Below, piece after piece: positions 62,552 to 64,000 of a stretch of 64,000 bases of DNA (its first letter is position 1; the number at the start of each line of letters is the position of its first letter). Source of the stretch: Chryseobacterium edaphi (GTDB taxonomy: Bacteria; Bacteroidota; Bacteroidia; Flavobacteriales; Weeksellaceae); the NCBI RefSeq assembly GCF_025628985.1, contig NZ_JAOTEM010000002.1:558001-622000 (forward strand), written 5' to 3'. The notes beneath the pieces were generated by a model, which was not told the origin of the DNA, made no database searches, and saw only the letters and a list, made by a program, of their open reading frames with translations. Both the position numbers and the translations under genes were made by a program.

Positions 62552-63238
62552 CTAGTTCTTAACCAAAAGTCTGAAACCTTCTCCGTGAACGTTGATGATT
62601 TCCAAACCGTCATCATCTTTCAATAATTTACGAAGTTTCGCAATGTAAACATCCATACTTCTTGCGGTAAAATAATTCTCTTTTTTCCAGATTTTTCTTA
62701 ATGCTAAATCTCTTGGCATAAAGTCATTTCTATGAAGACAAAGTAATTTTAAAAGTTCGTTTTCTTTAGGTGAAAGTTTGTATTCATTGTCACCAACTCT
62801 CAACTGTCTCAACATCGAATCAAAGAAAATGTTGCTGATCTTGAATTGCTCCTGCTCCTCGTTTTCCAAAGTAGAACTTCTCTGAAGAATCGCTTTGATT
62901 TTGTATAAAAGTAATTCAGTATCAAATGGTTTCGTGATATAATCATCTGCTCCCAATTGATATCCTTTTAATATATCTTCTCTCATATTTCTTGCAGTAA
63001 GGAATATGATCGGTGTATTTTTATCGATTTTTTTTACGTCTTCAGCTAAAGAAAATCCGTCCTTTTTTGGCATCATTACATCGAAGATACAGATGTCGAA
63101 TTCGTTTTCTGTAAATTCTTTCAAACCTTGCTCACCGTCTACCGCTAGAGTTACTTCAAAATTGTTGATGGAAAGGTAATCTTTCAATACCGCCCCGAAA
63201 CTTTGATCGTCTTCTACTAATAATATTCTGTTGCTCAT
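62552..63238 (-). CDS. OmpR-family response regulator
   Basis: The 228-aa protein has an N-terminal receiver with the phospho-Asp in CIFDVMMPKKDG (near residue 54), the acidic pair in LVEDDQ, and a conserved Lys in YITKPFD. A C-terminal winged helix follows (KLSPKENELLKLLCLH, then FTARSMDVYIAKLRKLL). It pairs with the histidine kinase encoded 53 bp upstream. Confidence 0.93.
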   Translation of the reverse strand: MSNRILLVEDDQSFGAVLKDYLSINNFEVTLAVDGEQGLKEFTENEFDICIFDVMMPKKDGFSLAEDVKKIDKNTPIIFLTARNMREDILKGYQLGADDYITKPFDTELLLYKIKAILQRSSTLENEEQEQFKISNIFFDSMLRQLRVGDNEYKLSPKENELLKLLCLHRNDFMPRDLALRKIWKKENYFTARSMDVYIAKLRKLLKDDDGLEIINVHGEGFRLLVKN

Positions 63239-63291
63239 ATTTTGTTTATTTGTTTAATTAAAATTTGTTTGCTAAATAATTTCATTTATAT

Positions 63292-64000
63292 CTAAACCAT
63301 CGGAAGTTTAATAATAAATGTACTTCCTCTGTCTTTTTCTGAATCTACAATCACCTGACCTTTATGAAGTTCGATGATTTTTTTTACATATGAAAGTCCA
63401 AGTCCCTGTCCTTTTACGTTGTGGATATTTCCTGTTTCTTCTCTGAAGAATTTTTCAAATATCTTGGTTCTGTTTTCTGTTTCCATTCCCATTCCTTTAT
63501 CGGAAATTTCAATTACATACCAGTTGCCTTCGTTTCTTGTTTTGACGCTGATTTCTGGTGTTTCGGGAGAATATTTATTGGCATTGTCCAAAAGATTTAC
63601 CAGCATATTTGAGATATGGAATTCATCAATTTTAAAATTGTATTTTTCAGCATTAAATTCCTGCCTCAATGTTCCGTTTCTCTGCGTAACAATCAATCCG
63701 AATGATTCTGTAGTTTTTTTGATCAGCTCTCGCACGTTGGTTTCTTTCAGAAATAATCTCACCTCATTCCTTTCCAATTTTGACATATTAAGAACATTCT
63801 CAACCTGCTTTTTCATCCTCAGATTTTCCTGTTTAATTAAGCTGGAATAGTATCTTACTTTTTCAGGATTTGTTGCAATTTTATCATTAGCCAAAGAATC
63901 TGTTGCCACAGAAATTGTAGCCAACGGAGTTTTAAACTCATGAGACATATTGTTGATAAAGTCAGTCTTGATCTCAGCGATTTTCTTCTGCTTCATCATA
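63292..64000 (-). CDS. Sensor histidine kinase (3' part, runs off window)
   Basis: At least 235 C-terminal residues are present; the sensor and any membrane helices lie beyond the window. The dimerisation helix carries the phospho-His in NNMSHEFKTPLATIS. The ATPase domain shows the N box NLLDNANKYS, the G1 box DKGMGM and the G2 box GQGLGLSYVK. It is the cognate partner of the downstream OmpR-type regulator. The Met at 63999 is internal, not the start. Confidence 0.92.
   Translation of the reverse strand, partial: MMKQKKIAEIKTDFINNMSHEFKTPLATISVATDSLANDKIATNPEKVRYYSSLIKQENLRMKKQVENVLNMSKLERNEVRLFLKETNVRELIKKTTESFGLIVTQRNGTLRQEFNAEKYNFKIDEFHISNMLVNLLDNANKYSPETPEISVKTRNEGNWYVIEISDKGMGMETENRTKIFEKFFREETGNIHNVKGQGLGLSYVKKIIELHKGQVIVDSEKDRGSTFIIKLPMV

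Overview
The window looks like chromosome of a low-GC member of the Flavobacteriia, most like Chryseobacterium or a close Weeksellaceae relative. The evidence is the type III glutamine synthetase, the single-chain glycyl-tRNA synthetase, the many secreted proteins with short signal peptides, and the recurring TAnnTTTG (-7) promoter element of Bacteroidetes. Genus is an inference from style, not from a marker gene.

Positions 1-13960 are mostly core genome: glnN, a DUF6909-type protein with a nucleosidase-like C-terminus, a DinB/DUF1572 protein, an M1 aminopeptidase, an M23 endopeptidase, coaX, a 59-aa double-glycine-leader peptide, tadA, envelope proteins and a WYL regulator.

Positions 13960-34280 are an accessory island read almost wholly on the minus strand. 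From its regulatory end it carries: a LexA/S24-type regulator; an M15 peptidoglycan endopeptidase; a patatin phospholipase; a DUF2589 protein and two companions; a 56-aa acidic protein; three fibre-like proteins around a 1255-aa protein of unknown function; a large polymorphic toxin with a papain-fold (Tox-PL-like) tip; and its YrhB/Imm35-like immunity protein. Downstream lies a graveyard of orphan immunity genes, toxin tips and a DUF2931 lipoprotein, broken by REP palindromes and a REP-associated transposase (RAYT). Seven promoters in the island share one design: a 15-bp inverted repeat (consensus CGTCAAGTTTTGTCG) exactly 11 bp upstream of the -7 box. This makes the endolysin, phospholipase, DUF2589, fibre and toxin genes look like one coordinated system. 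No sheath, tube, portal or terminase gene is seen, so it is not an ordinary prophage or tailocin. It is the best candidate here for an undescribed toxin-delivery or particle system.

The S24 regulator is divergent from a dinB (Pol IV)-dnaE (error-prone Pol III alpha) pair at 34284-38516, with twin 15-bp operators between them. This is an SOS-like mutagenesis cassette, and damage control of the adjacent island is possible but unproven.

Positions 38520-64000 return to housekeeping and envelope genes: a DUF1801/YdeI protein, a serine hydrolase, an M48 protease, glyS, an esterase, a TruC-like pseudouridine synthase, pyrD, an HxlR regulator divergent from a quinone reductase-like gene, DUF445, msrB, an L,D-transpeptidase-like protein, fabF, a PaaI-like thioesterase, a TetR regulator with its operator, and an OsmC protein. 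A metal-related cluster follows (HMA-domain TonB receptor, Cys/His-rich protein, HGxPxHxC-repeat lipoprotein), then an OmpR-type response regulator and the 3' part of its histidine kinase at the window edge.
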